Positions 1-8,463 are shown, counted from the stretch's first letter. The stretch: DNA of 46,212 bases from CAZWSX01 sp964636985 (GCA_964636985.1 CAZWSX010000042.1:1-46212), one strand, 5' to 3'. Translations and numbers: made by a program. Notes: generated from the sequence alone by a model not told the origin.

Positions 1-1058
1 ACGAGCTGTTCGAGCCACTCGGGGACCGCTGGGTTCACTTCCCGCAGCGCGCGGGGCTGGCAATCGCAAATCCGCCGCAAGACCGCGAGCGTCGTCTCGG
101 CGCGGAACGGCGGCCGCCCTGCGCACATGGCGTACATCACGCTTCCCAGGCTGAACAAATCCGAGCGGGCATCGATCGCTTCACCGCGCGATTGTTCAGG
201 CGACATGTACTGGGGCGTGCCGGTGACGATGCCTGTGCGGGTCAGCGAGGCATCGTCGGCCGCGCGAGCCAAGCCGAAGTCGGTGAGGAGAACGCGATCG
301 ACACCTTTTTCGAGCAAGATGTTAGCCGGCTTCACATCGCGATGGACGACTCCTTGCGCGTGAGATGCCGCCAGGGCCGCGGCGACCTGCATTCCAATCC
401 GCAGCGTCTCGGCTGTATCGAGTGGGCCTTGGCGATCGATGCGCTGCTGGAGCGACTCGCACGCGACAAAGGGCATTACGAGATAAGGCAAGCGAGCCGA
501 CGTGCACACGGAGTGGATCGGCATCACGTGCGGATGGACAATCGCAGCGGCTGCCTTGGCCTCGCGGCCAAAACGCTGCCGGGCGGCGCCGCTGGCTGCG
601 AGGTGCGGAGCCATCACCTTGACGGCAACGAACCGGGCCAGCTCTGCTTGAAAGCCTTTCAGGACGACGCCCATCCCGCCGCGGCCAATCACCTCGCGGA
701 TTTCGTAATCGCCCAAGCGACCAAGCGCTTCCGGTTGATTGCTTGGTTCGAGGAAGTCGACCACGAAGTCGGCGGCGAATGAATCATCATCGCTAGAATC
801 ATGGCCGCATTCGGGACTTTCGGCGGATGTCATCCGATGACCACTGCTCGATTGACCGACTTGTTGCGCGTGCGTGCGAAAGCAAGTCTCCACCTCGGAC
901 CACCAGCCGGCGTCGCCTGCCATCGATTCGAGAGCTTGCCGGCACGATTCACAGCCGGCGACGTGCTCGGTGATTTCGGCCTGCCGTGCTTCGGGCAACT
1001 GATCAGCCAGCAGGAGTCGCAGTTGGTCGTGACTACAGTTGGATGTGGGCTGGTTCAT
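1..1058 (-). CDS. Ser/Thr protein kinase with N-terminal anti-sigma-like zinc motif (3' end cut off by window)
   Basis: About 352 residues are visible; the C-terminus lies beyond the left edge. Residues 1-45 hold an H32-x3-C36-x2-C39 motif as in zinc-binding anti-sigma (ZAS) domains. A Hanks-type kinase domain starts near residue 100: glycine loop GRGGMGVV, VAVKV lysine, HRDVKPAN catalytic loop, DFGLAR, GTPQYMSPEQ activation segment. The ATG at 1058 lies 3 bases after the stop of the upstream sigma factor gene, so the two are surely cotranscribed and probably translationally coupled. Family knowledge: ECF/STPK pairs in which the kinase governs the sigma factor are common in Planctomycetes. 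The kinase target is inferred from context only. Strongly similar in layout to the kinase at 2546-4009. Confidence 0.93.
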   Translation of the reverse strand, partial: MNQPTSNCSHDQLRLLLADQLPEARQAEITEHVAGCESCRQALESMAGDAGWWSEVETCFRTHAQQVGQSSSGHRMTSAESPECGHDSSDDDSFAADFVVDFLEPSNQPEALGRLGDYEIREVIGRGGMGVVLKGFQAELARFVAVKVMAPHLAASGAARQRFGREAKAAAAIVHPHVMPIHSVCTSARLPYLVMPFVACESLQQRIDRQGPLDTAETLRIGMQVAAALAASHAQGVVHRDVKPANILLEKGVDRVLLTDFGLARAADDASLTRTGIVTGTPQYMSPEQSRGEAIDARSDLFSLGSVMYAMCAGRPPFRAETTLAVLRRICDCQPRALREVNPAVPEWLEQL

Positions 1059-1061
1059 GGC

Positions 1062-1679
1062 TTAAGCCTCTTCTTTCCCTTCCAACTCGCGAACCTTTTC
1101 GCCTAGCCGAGCGATGATCCGGCTGCGGGCCACATAGATATTGCCTGAGGACATGTCGAGTTCCTTGGCGACTTCAGCGACGGGTTGGCCCTCGACGCGC
1201 GTCTTCCAAAACGCGAGCCAGGTGTTCTCGTGAAACTCGCCTCGGATTTGTTCCGCCGCGAATAATAGCAATTGCTGGCGATACTCGCGCTCGAAGACGT
1301 CCGACAGCGAGGCCGCGCGATCGGGATGGGCTTCCAGCCGGCGGACGCCACTCGATCCGCCTGCGGCGCTGATTCGCTTTCGTTCGGCGACCAGGAACTT
1401 GATCGCGCGGTTGCGAACAATTTGAAACAGCCACCGTCGGAACGAGCCGGGCTTGCCGTCGGAGGTCCACTGTTCGACGTCTTTGGCGACGGCCGCCAGG
1501 ACTTGCTGGCACACGTCGAGGGCATCGGCTTCCTTCACGCCGAGACTTCCCAGCAAGCGAAGGAGGAGAGGCTGGTACAAACTCAGGAATTCTCGCCACG
1601 CTTCCTCGTCGCGCGCGTTTTTCAAACGCAAAACGAGGCTGGGACGGGTTTCCTGATGATCCGGCATAAGTTGCTCCAT
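1062..1679 (-). CDS. ECF-type RNA polymerase sigma factor
   Basis: A 205-residue protein of typical ECF size. The sigma-2 region (about residues 14-85) includes SFRRWLFQIVRNRAIKFL. The sigma-4 helix-turn-helix (about 165-195) includes AEVAKELDMSSGNIYVARSR. It should direct RNA polymerase to a small regulon, and the neighbouring kinase is its likely regulator. The ATG at 1679 has AAGGA about 10 bases upstream. A second in-frame ATG at 1667 is preceded by GGAG and is an equally reasonable start. It is transcribed divergently from a second sigma/kinase cassette at 1959. Confidence 0.92.
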   Translation of the reverse strand: MEQLMPDHQETRPSLVLRLKNARDEEAWREFLSLYQPLLLRLLGSLGVKEADALDVCQQVLAAVAKDVEQWTSDGKPGSFRRWLFQIVRNRAIKFLVAERKRISAAGGSSGVRRLEAHPDRAASLSDVFEREYRQQLLLFAAEQIRGEFHENTWLAFWKTRVEGQPVAEVAKELDMSSGNIYVARSRIIARLGEKVRELEGKEEA

Positions 1680-1719
1680 CTCAGTTAGTCCTTGGGAGCG
1701 AGAAACCTTACACGGGGGA

Positions 1720-1761
1720 GGAATTTCACTGCGGAGACCCGGAGGGATCGGAGAAGAGGAA
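1720..1761 (+). repeat. Purine-rich CGGAGACCCGGAGG repeat, copy 1
   Basis: This 42-base stretch in the gap between the divergent sigma genes matches the reverse complement of 39763-39803. Both share CGGAGACCCGGAGGG followed by further purine-rich sequence. Related runs of cGGAGA/CACGGAG occur at 12554-12600 and 17055-17090. The function is unknown. Confidence 0.6.
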
Positions 1762-1892
1762 TGGGTTCATTTCATTGCGGAGCACAATTACCCAAAAGGT
1801 TCCACGCCTGGAGCCGGAAAATCATCCACGCCGGTTTATCACAGCGATTTCGCATTTATTTCGGTATAGCGTGTAAGGTCTTGAGCTCTCCA

Positions 1893-1915
1893 GACAGTTT
1901 ATCTTGAAAGCTGTC
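1893..1915. promoter_or_regulatory. Imperfect inverted repeat upstream of the second sigma gene
   Basis: GACAG at 1893-1897 pairs with CTGTC at 1911-1915. Three further pairs (one G-U) extend the stem inward. It lies 44 bases before the GTG start at 1959 and could be an operator or a 5'UTR hairpin. No promoter hexamers could be assigned with confidence in the 279-base gap 1680-1958. Confidence 0.3.
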
Positions 1916-1958
1916 CCTATCGGGTTCTGTTTTTGAGCTAGCGAGCTGGATTGCCGCC

Positions 1959-2549
1959 GTGCCTTACCTTCCCACAACCCACGTCAGCTTGTTGGCCAGG
2001 TTGGTCGACCCTCATGACGAGGCGGCCTGGTCGGAGTTCCTCGCGACGTATGAATCGGCGGTTTATCGCTACGCGCGGAGCCGCGGCTTGCAGGACTCCG
2101 ACGCTCGCGACGTGGTGCAGAACGTGGTGGTGGCCGTGCATGCGAAAGTGGGGAAGTGGGTGCCCGACGGGCAAAAGGGCTCGTTTCGCTCGTGGCTGTT
2201 ACGAACGTCTCACTACACGGCGATGAACACGCTCCGTTCACTGCGGCGAGCGGATGTTCGGGCGACTGCGTGCGAAGTCGATGAGATCGCCGGTGATTTC
2301 GCGTGTGGCTCGGGGAGCGAATCGCTCGATTGGGAGCGGTGGGCCTTTAGTTGGGCGGCCGAGATCGTTAAAGGAGAGGTCGCCGAGGTGACTTGGAGAG
2401 CGTTCCATCTGACGGCCGTTGACGGCAAGACGCCGACGGAGGTGGCGACGCTGCTGGGAATGCGCCAAGGGAGTGTTTACACGGCGAAGTGCCGGGTCAT
2501 GGCTCGCATCAAGGAACTGGTCTCGCAGTTGTCGAGGGCTGAGTCATGA
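1959..2549 (+). CDS. ECF-type RNA polymerase sigma factor
   Basis: A 196-residue ECF sigma factor starting at a GTG. The sigma-2 region (about residues 12-80) ends in SFRSWLLRTSHYTAMNTL. The sigma-4 helix-turn-helix (about 155-185) reads PTEVATLLGMRQGSVYTAK. No clear Shine-Dalgarno precedes the GTG; upstream TTG codons (1951) are in another frame. The stop overlaps the kinase ATG by four bases (ATGA at 2546-2549), indicating translational coupling. It is a paralogue of the sigma factor encoded divergently at 1062-1679, with similar length and architecture. Confidence 0.9.
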   Translation: MPYLPTTHVSLLARLVDPHDEAAWSEFLATYESAVYRYARSRGLQDSDARDVVQNVVVAVHAKVGKWVPDGQKGSFRSWLLRTSHYTAMNTLRSLRRADVRATACEVDEIAGDFACGSGSESLDWERWAFSWAAEIVKGEVAEVTWRAFHLTAVDGKTPTEVATLLGMRQGSVYTAKCRVMARIKELVSQLSRAES

Positions 2550-4009
2550 ACCATTTGCAATGCGATGAGAAGACGCCTGCCCGCTTTGTGGATGGCCAGC
2601 TTGATGCCAACGAATCGCGCGATTTTGAAGATCATCTCGAAACGTGCGAAGCCTGCCGTCAGCGATTGGAGCAACACGTTGCCAGCGAAAGCGATTGGCA
2701 ATCGGCCAGGGAGATTCTCTCCCATTCGTTCGTCGCCCACGCGCATGGCGACGATGCACACAGCGAGCCGCACCTGCTGGAGCATTTGATCGGACAAGTG
2801 CAGTCGCTTTTGGCTCCGACGGAACATCCCGAATTCTTGGGACGAATTGGGCAATACGAAGTGGTGGCGATTGTTGGGCGCGGCGGCGCTGGAATTGTGG
2901 TCAAAGCCTTCGATCGCGCGCTATCGCGGAATGTTGCCATCAAGATTCTTTCGCCGGAGTTTGCGGCGGTTGGGCCGGCTCGAGAGCGGTTTGCCCGCGA
3001 AGCGAAGGCGATGGCTTCGGTGATGCACGAGAACCTGGTGCCGATCTTTGAGGTCAGCACGCATCAAGGTCTGCCTTACTTTGTGATGGAGTTTTTGCCG
3101 GGCGGCTCACTGGGTCGGCGTTTGCGCGACCAGGGATCGTTCGATGTGCTCTCGGTGGTGCGGATCGGGATGCAGGTGGCGACCGCGCTGGCGGAGGCGC
3201 ACACGCAAGGCCTGGTTCATCGCGATATCAAGCCCGACAACATCTTGCTCGATCGCGGGACCGACCGCGTCCGCGTGGCCGACTTTGGACTGGTCCGCGT
3301 GATGGGCGAAGCGAGCGCCACCCAATCGGGACTCGTGACCGGGACACCGCAATTCATGTCGCCCGAACAAGTTCGCGGCGAGACGTGCGACGGGCGATCG
3401 GATTTGTTCAGCCTGGGTGTCGTGATGTACACGCTGTGCGCGGGGCAGACGCCGTTTCGCGCCGAGACGACCTACGGCGTGATGCAAAAGGTACTGCGCG
3501 ACCAGCCGCCGCCGCTGCGCGAAGTATCGCCAGGCATTCCAGCCTGGCTCGATGCTTTCATCTTCAAGCTGCTGGAGAAGGACCCGTCCGCGAGGTTCTC
3601 GTCCGCGAAGGAAGTGGGCGAGCTGCTGCGTGAGGAGCTGGCGCACCTTCAGTCGCCGCAGATTGCCAAGCAACCACCGCGCCAGTGGCGAACGTTTCGC
3701 ACGTCGCCGTTCGCTCGTTGGGGTCTGTCGTTGGCGGCAACGATGGTGCTTGGTGTCGGCACGTGGGGGATCGTTGAATGGCTTCGGCCCGACGTCGCAA
3801 CAGATGATCCGACGAAAGCGGCATCGCCGACAGTGTGGGCCGACGATGCATCGTTGCCGTTGTTGAAAAAACGCGTTTCGCGATTGCTCGAAGGAGATCG
3901 TCGCAACGATCCGCGCCCGGCCGAAGAAGAGGCGGTCACGAATCTTCGTCAGCGGATTGGCTCACTGCTTTGGGAACTGGAGCAGGAGCAAGAACAAGAG
4001 TCGGAGTAA
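2546..4009 (+). CDS. Transmembrane Ser/Thr protein kinase with N-terminal anti-sigma-like zinc motif
   Basis: A 487-residue protein. Residues 1-45 hold H30-x3-C34-x2-C37, a ZAS-like motif. The kinase domain spans about 104-365: GRGGAGIV loop (111-118), K133, E152, HRDIKPDN (225-232), DFG (246-248), GTPQFMSPEQ (266-275). One transmembrane segment lies at about 392-412, followed by a short charged tail of about 75 residues. The kinase and zinc motif are therefore cytoplasmic. It overlaps the sigma gene upstream by four bases. The likely role, inferred from family and context, is to bind or phosphorylate the partner sigma factor. Confidence 0.94.
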   Translation: MNHLQCDEKTPARFVDGQLDANESRDFEDHLETCEACRQRLEQHVASESDWQSAREILSHSFVAHAHGDDAHSEPHLLEHLIGQVQSLLAPTEHPEFLGRIGQYEVVAIVGRGGAGIVVKAFDRALSRNVAIKILSPEFAAVGPARERFAREAKAMASVMHENLVPIFEVSTHQGLPYFVMEFLPGGSLGRRLRDQGSFDVLSVVRIGMQVATALAEAHTQGLVHRDIKPDNILLDRGTDRVRVADFGLVRVMGEASATQSGLVTGTPQFMSPEQVRGETCDGRSDLFSLGVVMYTLCAGQTPFRAETTYGVMQKVLRDQPPPLREVSPGIPAWLDAFIFKLLEKDPSARFSSAKEVGELLREELAHLQSPQIAKQPPRQWRTFRTSPFARWGLSLAATMVLGVGTWGIVEWLRPDVATDDPTKAASPTVWADDASLPLLKKRVSRLLEGDRRNDPRPAEEEAVTNLRQRIGSLLWELEQEQEQESE

Positions 4010-4023
4010 TTGGTTAGCTATTC

Positions 4024-4050
4024 GCGGCGCGAGGTGCCGCTTTACTTTTC
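4024..4050 (+). terminator. Weak hairpin plus T-rich tract between kinase and exported protein gene
   Basis: GCGGC (4024-4028) pairs with GCCGC (4036-4040), followed by TTTACTTTTC. The stem is only five pairs, so this is at most a partial terminator or attenuator within the cassette. The next gene starts at 4067. Confidence 0.25.
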
Positions 4051-4066
4051 AGGAAAGGTTGGGTTC

Positions 4067-4999
4067 ATGAAAGTCAAAAGTCATTCTCTTGATCGTATTC
4101 GTCACCATCGCATTTGGATGGCGGCGGGTTGTTTGCTCGCTGCCGCGGCCATTAGCGGCTTTACGCTGTTTGCGCAGGTTCCGGGCGTCCCGGGTGCAGC
4201 GGACGATGCGAACGCGGTGCCGTCGCTAGACACCGGTGACGACGAGCTTCCCGCGCTCCCCGGTACAACCGGCACTGAACCGGGCGCGGGGAACCCTAAC
4301 GCGAGTGGGTTCGCGCCGCGTGCAACTGCAGCACCTCCGGGCGCGGCGCCGGGTGGAGTGCCGGTACCAGGAACTGGTGCCCCTGGGGCACTGCCACCTT
4401 CCAACTCGGGCTTTGGCGCGCCAGGCGGCGCAGCGCCATCCGGTGCCGGCGTCGTGGGACAAGGAGGCAAGGGCCCGGCGCGCGGCCGAAGTGGCGGGGC
4501 TGTACCGGGCAAGAAGCCGGGCATGTCGTCGGGCAGCATGGGCGGCGGTGGCGCGCCTGGCATGGGTGGCATGATGGGGGCAGGCGGCGGAATGCCAATG
4601 ATGTCAGGCAGTGGAATGCCGGGGATCGTAGGGTTACCAAATTCGCCCGAGATGGCTTTAGACGAAGAGATCAAGTCGGCGCTGAAAGCTTATCGGACGC
4701 ATGCCAACGAGCCCGAAACGCGGGCGGAACTCGTCAAGACGATCAGCAACCACATTGCTGAACAGTTCAAGATCCGGCAGGAGCGCCGCGAGGCCGAGAT
4801 CAAGGCGATCGAGACGGAACTGGCGCGGGTAAAACAACTTCATGAGAGCCGGGTCGCCAATCAAGAGGCGATCATCGCAGCGCGACTGAAGGAATTGTTG
4901 TCGACCGCGGATGGACTGGGTTGGGACTTGCCCGACGACTCGCAGGCAGCGCCGGCCAGTGGCTTCGGCGCCTTCGGGGGTCAGGGAAGCCGCCGATAG
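4067..4999 (+). CDS. Exported Gly/Pro/Met-rich low-complexity protein with C-terminal coiled coil
   Basis: A 310-residue protein of unknown function. The chosen ATG is preceded by AGGAAAGG and followed by a basic stretch and a hydrophobic core (AAGCLLAAAAISGFTLFA), a convincing signal peptide. A TTG 19 codons upstream was rejected. Residues about 40-195 are Gly/Pro/Ala/Met-rich with MGGG, GMGGMMG and PGA-type runs. Residues about 205-290 are charged and probably helical (EIKSALKAYRTHAN, IRQERREAEIKAIETELARV), consistent with a coiled coil. It follows the kinase by 57 bases and may belong to the same transcription unit. Envelope location is inferred. Confidence 0.8.
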   Translation: MKVKSHSLDRIRHHRIWMAAGCLLAAAAISGFTLFAQVPGVPGAADDANAVPSLDTGDDELPALPGTTGTEPGAGNPNASGFAPRATAAPPGAAPGGVPVPGTGAPGALPPSNSGFGAPGGAAPSGAGVVGQGGKGPARGRSGGAVPGKKPGMSSGSMGGGGAPGMGGMMGAGGGMPMMSGSGMPGIVGLPNSPEMALDEEIKSALKAYRTHANEPETRAELVKTISNHIAEQFKIRQERREAEIKAIETELARVKQLHESRVANQEAIIAARLKELLSTADGLGWDLPDDSQAAPASGFGAFGGQGSRR

Positions 5000-5016
5000 C
5001 TGTTGAGCGTCGCGTA

Positions 5017-5094
5017 GGGTGGCGCTGGCGTTCCAAAGACGCCCGTGTGCGCGCACCAACTTACACTGGCGTCTTTTGGACGCCAGTGCCACCC
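5017..5094. repeat. Nested palindromic repeat, family A (inverted pair)
   Basis: 5017-5043 and 5068-5094 are near-perfect reverse complements of each other (24 of 27 positions). The right arm, extended three bases to 5065, is itself a hairpin: ACTGGCGTC, loop TTTTG, GACGCCAGT, then GCCACCC. Single copies of that arm occur at 12481-12510 and 14904-14933. The element lies between convergent genes (4999 and 5185). Confidence 0.8.
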
Positions 5095-5119
5095 GGATGG
5101 TTGAGGCGACGTCAACACT

Positions 5120-5139
5120 CCGCGTTCTGGCGAACGCGG
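5120..5139. repeat. Palindromic repeat, family E, copy 1
   Basis: CCGCGTTC, loop TGGC, GAACGCGG is a perfect 8-pair hairpin. The core CGTTC-TGGC-GAACG recurs at 10635-10648. Together with 5017-5094 it fills the gap between two convergent genes. Confidence 0.6.
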
Positions 5140-5184
5140 CTACGGCGTGCGGACCGCCGGATGTTACTCGGGCGGTGGCGGCCT

Positions 5185-6873
5185 TCAGGCGGCTTGGTCG
5201 AGGGCGTCGAGGCGGGCTCGCTTGCTCTTGGGGAACCAGCCTTCGCCGAGCACGGTGAGGGCGATGCGATCTTCCAAGTTGGGGCGGAACACGGTGAGCA
5301 AAGCCAGCGGCAGGAACCATGTGACGTACATCCCGCCGCCGTGGCCGTTCCAGAACTGGGCGAAGGCCATCACGGCCGCGGTGCAGCTGAGGAGCGTTCC
5401 GAGGTTCTTTTGGGCCGGCCACATCGTGAACGAGAAGCTCAGCAAGACGAACAACACCAGGAACGGCCAGCGGAACCAAGGGGACCATCCGCCGATGTTG
5501 GTGTTCCAGATGCCATCCAGGTCGCTCAGCTTGGGACTCCACAAACCGAACATGGCGCGGAATTTGTTCCAGAAGTCGCCCCAGTCGGCGGAGCAAAGCC
5601 ACAGGACGAATGCCAGGACCAGCATGGTCGTGAGCACGCCTAGCACGAATCGCAATAAGCCGCGCTGCCAGTAAAAGCTAAGCCACAGCGGCAGCAAGTA
5701 GAGCGCGTAGTAGGTGGTTCCCATCGCCAGGCCCAGCAGCAAACCTGCTTCGAGGGGACGACGGTAGAAGACGACGGCCCACAACAATAGCGCAGCGGGG
5801 AGCGCTTGGTCGACGTGGCCGGCGAACTGGCTCGTCGCGGGCAACATCAAGTAGAGCGTGGCGGGGCCGATTCCCATGCGCACGTTGTCGAAGTGCCAGT
5901 AGCCGATGATGACCATCGCCGCCAGGATGAGGACCTGCGAGACGATCGCGACCACCTTGGCCGTGACCACGACGTCGGTACGGCTGGGGTTGCCCATGTT
6001 CCCTTTGGAAAAAGGCATCCGCCCAATCCGCGGCAACGACATCACCAGGTAATAGCCGGGGCCGTTCTTGATGAGACGATCGACGCCGGGCGATTGCCCG
6101 CCGGCGAAGTTGTTTGCTTCGCGGACGCTCTGCTGGGCGTCGCTGGTGGGCTGCGTCGTGATGATGTTCGCGGCAAGGAAGCCGATGAGTGACAGTCCGA
6201 GGAACGTGAGTCCGCCGACCGTCAGGTTTGGTTCCAGCAGCGGGCGGCGGGTCATTGTCGAGTCGATCAGGAGCCGGATCGTCCACAAGCCCGACGCGCC
6301 GAGCAGGCACGCGTAACCCCACCACTCTAAACTGCTACCCGGCGGCAGCGGCGGAGTGTTGTCGACCGGCGCCCCTGGGGAATTGGGGTCGTCTGCTGTA
6401 GCTGGCGTTGCGCTCGTCGGCGGGTCGGCTGCCTTTTCCTTCGGCTGTTCGCCGGTGGGATCTGGCGTGGTTGCTTCGTCGTCGCTTTCATTTTCGCTGC
6501 CGTTGCTCTCGCTTGGTGGCGCAGTTGGGGCGACGGCCTTGGCTGCTTCGTTCGACGATTTTTCGGTGGTGGTGGCCTCAGGTGCCGGCGTGCCTTTGGT
6601 CAGCGGGTCGGCTGTATCGGCTTTATCAGCGGTAACAGCATCGGCAGAGGTTGCGGCGACTGGTTTGGCCGCGCGCTGCGCTTCGAGCCGCATTCGCGCG
6701 CCGTGGTGAACCATTAAGAGGCCGGGGGCCACTAGTATCAGGAGAATCAAATCGAGGTTTCGAACGCTCCAAATCCGATTGAACTTGAAGAACAGCCCGA
6801 TCATCAAGAAAGACGAAAGGTAGACCCACGTGGTGGGTTCGATCCGGTGGTACTGGAACAGCGCGTCGCCCAT
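5185..6873 (-). CDS. Polytopic membrane protein with long Ala/Thr/Glu-rich loop
   Basis: A 562-residue protein of unknown function. About ten transmembrane segments are predicted by eye: two near the N-terminus (about 15-55), then a 120-residue low-complexity Ala/Thr/Glu/Pro/Ser segment (about 65-185), then eight or more further helices. A conserved-looking soluble stretch between helices contains LIKNGPGYYLVMSLPRIGR. The layout resembles integral-membrane (GT-C type) glycosyltransferases, but no DD/ED catalytic motif was identified, so this is only a possibility. The start at 6873 (MGDALFQYHRIEP) was preferred over a frame beginning 36 codons earlier, whose extension looks non-coding. Confidence 0.8.
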   Translation of the reverse strand: MGDALFQYHRIEPTTWVYLSSFLMIGLFFKFNRIWSVRNLDLILLILVAPGLLMVHHGARMRLEAQRAAKPVAATSADAVTADKADTADPLTKGTPAPEATTTEKSSNEAAKAVAPTAPPSESNGSENESDDEATTPDPTGEQPKEKAADPPTSATPATADDPNSPGAPVDNTPPLPPGSSLEWWGYACLLGASGLWTIRLLIDSTMTRRPLLEPNLTVGGLTFLGLSLIGFLAANIITTQPTSDAQQSVREANNFAGGQSPGVDRLIKNGPGYYLVMSLPRIGRMPFSKGNMGNPSRTDVVVTAKVVAIVSQVLILAAMVIIGYWHFDNVRMGIGPATLYLMLPATSQFAGHVDQALPAALLLWAVVFYRRPLEAGLLLGLAMGTTYYALYLLPLWLSFYWQRGLLRFVLGVLTTMLVLAFVLWLCSADWGDFWNKFRAMFGLWSPKLSDLDGIWNTNIGGWSPWFRWPFLVLFVLLSFSFTMWPAQKNLGTLLSCTAAVMAFAQFWNGHGGGMYVTWFLPLALLTVFRPNLEDRIALTVLGEGWFPKSKRARLDALDQAA

Positions 6874-7218
6874 GGTTGGCAAAAAGCTCGATTGAGGACG
6901 GGCGGTTTGGCAGGCAAGAAATAGGATAATCGATCGCCAAACCCTTCCAGTGGGTGGGTGGTTGGTTCGGCGATCTGGCACCCTACAGAATAAGCCGGGC
7001 TACCGGGGACCCGCAAGCCTCAAAAAACGCGGGTGAAACGGAGGAGAAGGCGCATCTTAGTGCTTAGTTCTCGAATAGAAACGGTCGCCAGACTGGCAGG
7101 TCGTACTCTCGCTACCAAAACTCGCACCGGCGGTGCGAGACGTCCCCGAGGCGGCAACGATTTTCAGGGACAGCCAAGAAGAAACAACTACGAAAGCGTG
7201 GTCCCCACTAATGACTGA
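6874..7218. other. Intergenic region between two minus-strand genes
   Basis: 345 bases without a supportable gene. A plus-strand frame at 7033-7218 is Arg-rich with no recognisable features. The only element seen is the terminator-like hairpin at 7117-7139. Confidence 0.6.
7117..7139 (-). terminator. Rho-independent terminator candidate after the M16 peptidase pair
   Basis: Read on the minus strand, CTCGCACC, loop GCC, GGTGCGAG is a perfect 8-pair GC-rich stem followed by TTTT. It lies about 80 bases downstream of the stop at 7219 and would separate the peptidase operon from the membrane protein gene at 6873. Confidence 0.55.
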
Positions 7219-8463
7219 CTAACCAATTGCCACGCCGCGGACGCTCTTAAGTGGCCCGACGCACACCGTGGAGGCTTCCGACAGCGGGTAGCGCTCCAGC
7301 ATTTTGGAGATATCGCTGCGGGTGACGCTGCGGTACGACTGGACGACTTGGGCGACCGTTCGATATTCGCGGCGGCTGGTCCAGTGCCCGCCGACGGAGA
7401 AGAGGCGGTTGCTGGAGCGTTCGCTGGAGAGGATCACGTGGGCGCAGACTTTGTTCTTGGCGCGCTCGAGTTCTTCCTCGGTGACGCCGCTGGCGTGAAG
7501 TTCTTTCTGGAGCCGTTCGAGCGTTTCCAGATTCTTTTCGATCCCTTGCGGTTCGCAGCTGAGGTAGGTCATCAAGAGACCGGTCCCTTGGTACTCGTAG
7601 GCGCTCATGGCGCAGTACTCGGCGTCGCCGGTATCGACCATTTCCCAGAAGAGACGGCTGCCCGAGTCGTCGCCGAAAATCGTCGCCAGCAGCCGGGCGG
7701 CGAAACGGTCTTCGTCCTCAGAAGCCGGGCCGTTGGACATCTGAACTACGTACTCTTGCGCGGACGACTCGCGGCACATCACATCGAAAGATTTGTGCGG
7801 AGCGGCGCGCTCAGCCGCGCGCGGCGCGGGGAACTGCTTCCACGATCCGCAGTGGCGATTGGCGCTTTCGACCAGGCTGTCGAAATCGACTTTGCCTGCG
7901 GCGGCCAAGACGATGTTGCCCGCGCTGTAGCGGCGCTCGAAGTAATCGAGCATCTGGTCGCGCGTTAGTGCGCCGACGCTGGCCGCGGTGCCGAGCACGC
8001 TGCGCCACAGCGGGTGCTTTTGAAAGTGAGTCGCCATGCAGCGCTCGTAGGCGCCGAAGGGAGGCTGGTCGTCGTACTTGGCGATTTCTTCCAGGATGAC
8101 GTTCTTTTCGACGTCGAAGTCGTCCTGGCGCAGGGCAGGGCGGAGCATGTCGGCCAGCAGTTCGACGACGCTGGGCTGGTACTCGGCCAGGACCGAGGCG
8201 TAGTAACAGGTGAGCTCTTCGCTGGTGAAAGCGTTGGAGTGGGCGCCGAGTTCGTCGAGCTCGCGATTGACGTCGGCCGCCGAGCGTTTGGCCGTTCCTT
8301 TGAAGGCCATGTGCTCCAGGTAGTGGCTGACGCCCCAGATGGCGTCGTTTTCATCGCGGGCGCCGGTCTTCACGAAGAAGCCGTACGCGGACGCGTGCGC
8401 TTGCGGATTGACTTCGGCGACTACTTCCAGCCCGTTAGCGAGCGTCGTTTCACGAAACTGCAC
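7219..8463 (-). CDS. M16 family zinc metallopeptidase, active subunit
   Basis: A 414-residue protein with the inverted zinc motif HYLEH (H47, E50, H51) and the distal glutamate pair near 125-126 (VILEEIAKY), the full M16 catalytic set. In the C-terminal half, the usual Arg/Tyr substrate-binding signature of the partner is not obvious. The GTG at 8463 was chosen because GGAGG sits seven bases upstream; a further upstream ATG at 8487 lies deep in the preceding gene. The start overlaps the end of the 8450-9694 gene by 14 bases, so the pair is translationally coupled. In known bacterial M16B enzymes an active and an inactive subunit form the working protease. Confidence 0.93.
   Translation of the reverse strand: MQFRETTLANGLEVVAEVNPQAHASAYGFFVKTGARDENDAIWGVSHYLEHMAFKGTAKRSAADVNRELDELGAHSNAFTSEELTCYYASVLAEYQPSVVELLADMLRPALRQDDFDVEKNVILEEIAKYDDQPPFGAYERCMATHFQKHPLWRSVLGTAASVGALTRDQMLDYFERRYSAGNIVLAAAGKVDFDSLVESANRHCGSWKQFPAPRAAERAAPHKSFDVMCRESSAQEYVVQMSNGPASEDEDRFAARLLATIFGDDSGSRLFWEMVDTGDAEYCAMSAYEYQGTGLLMTYLSCEPQGIEKNLETLERLQKELHASGVTEEELERAKNKVCAHVILSSERSSNRLFSVGGHWTSRREYRTVAQVVQSYRSVTRSDISKMLERYPLSEASTVCVGPLKSVRGVAIG

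Noticed and set aside
192..782. Plus-strand frame of 196 codons at the left edge
   Set aside because: It is antisense to the partial kinase, whose translated motifs (HRD, DFG, GTPQYMSPEQ) are unmistakable.
4010..4066. Upstream TTG start for the Gly-rich exported protein
   Set aside because: The ATG at 4067 has a good ribosome binding site and begins a normal signal peptide; the extension would bury it.
4658..5602. Long minus-strand frame crossing two genes and a repeat
   Set aside because: Antisense to the exported protein and out of frame with the membrane protein; Arg/His-rich shadow.
7033..7218. 61-codon plus-strand frame
   Set aside because: Arg-rich, overlaps the terminator hairpin, no ribosome binding site or recognisable feature.
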